Positions 5,349 through 5,642 of a stretch of 5,642 nt of DNA are shown here, in pieces. The translations under genes and the position numbers were made by a program. A model generated the notes under the pieces. It saw nothing but the letters and a program-made list of their open reading frames with translations. It was not told where the DNA came from and did not search any database. The stretch is from Candidatus Aenigmatarchaeota archaeon (GTDB lineage Archaea > Aenigmatarchaeota > Aenigmatarchaeia > GW2011-AR5), in NCBI GenBank assembly GCA_018304565.1, contig JAGVVX010000056.1:1-5642 (forward strand), written 5' to 3'. The stretch's first letter is position 1. Each line of letters opens with the position of its first letter.

Positions 5349-5642
5349 TTAACGATATTTGATGATGGCCTTTGATCGCGCTTCATATTGTCTTGAAGGT
5401 TCAAATGCCATTTCATGTATTAACTCTTCCGGCGCATCAGGATACAAATTGTGCAGCATCTCATGAACTTCTATTGGGAGATAGGGATCCCGCCTTTCCG
5501 GAGGCAGTATGCACACTGTTCTTTTGTGAGGCTCAGTATGCGCCCATGCGCCTCTGGCTGTATATTCCCCTGTTGTAAATCCTGTCAGCTCGAGATAACA
5601 CATATAAGCTCCGTTGCGAAGCCTTTGGCGATCGTAAGACGT
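5349..5642 (-). CDS. Partial HExxH metallopeptidase-like protein (HEMLH), cut by the window edge
   Basis: The frame is open to the right edge of the window, so the Met at 5603 is not necessarily the start; 97 residues are visible, and 13 of them precede that Met. It carries PIEVHEMLHNLYPDAPEELIHEMAFE with HEMLH at visible residues 60-64. An EE pair 8-9 residues further is a candidate third ligand, giving HExxH-x(7-8)-E as in WLM/SprT-like and other small gluzincins. The preceding stretch (GEYTARGAW, RTVCILPPE) fits the strands before an active-site helix. The protein ends soon after, in a basic tail (ARSKAIIKYR) and TAA. The next ORF continues in the same frame two codons later and has its own, dissimilar HExxH motif. 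The two may be an operon pair or halves of one split two-domain gene. Only the motif is sure; substrate and N-terminus are not visible. Confidence 0.65.
   Translation of the reverse strand, partial: TSYDRQRLRNGAYMCYLELTGFTTGEYTARGAWAHTEPHKRTVCILPPERRDPYLPIEVHEMLHNLYPDAPEELIHEMAFEPSRQYEARSKAIIKYR

Overview
The window looks archaeal. Its left half encodes GatD and GatE, the two subunits of the Glu-tRNA(Gln) amidotransferase found only in archaea. Promoters are TTTATATA-type TATA boxes, and ribosome binding sites are AGGTGA, complementary to an archaeal 16S 3' end. Short genes and several small orphan proteins would suit a DPANN-type lineage such as Woesearchaeota or Diapherotrites. That placement is a guess, because no marker gene here settles it.

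Plus strand, 1-3216: a tight operon. It starts with the 3' two-thirds of gatD (N-terminus cut off by the window), then a small metallo-beta-lactamase (MBL) fold hydrolase with a complete metal-ligand set, then full-length gatE. The MBL gene starts 12 nt after gatD, and its stop codon lies inside the gatE ribosome binding site, so the three genes are probably co-transcribed. GatD releases ammonia from an amide donor and GatE uses it to turn Glu-tRNA(Gln) into Gln-tRNA(Gln). The job of the MBL enzyme between them is unknown.

Plus strand, 3217-3699: a 69-nt spacer holds a good TATA box about 26 nt before the ATG of a four-helix membrane protein of unknown function, so that transcript is probably leaderless. 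Its 3' end overlaps a convergent gene by 35 bp.

Minus strand, 5642 down to 3665: an accessory-looking block of small, mostly unrecognised genes. In transcription order it holds a partial small HExxH (HEMLH) metallopeptidase-like ORF and then a second HExxH (HEEEH) ORF, in the same frame and separated by one TAA. Next comes an 88-nt control region with a 19-bp perfect inverted repeat, two or three TATA-like boxes and a 12-bp palindrome. A compact three-gene operon follows: a 96-aa orphan, a 106-aa orphan, and a membrane-anchored protein with a LysM-like C-terminal domain. All three operon genes have AGGTGA placed 4-5 nt before ATG. The minus block is the part of the window most likely to hold something undescribed. 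No tRNA, rRNA, CRISPR array, insertion sequence or attachment site was seen.
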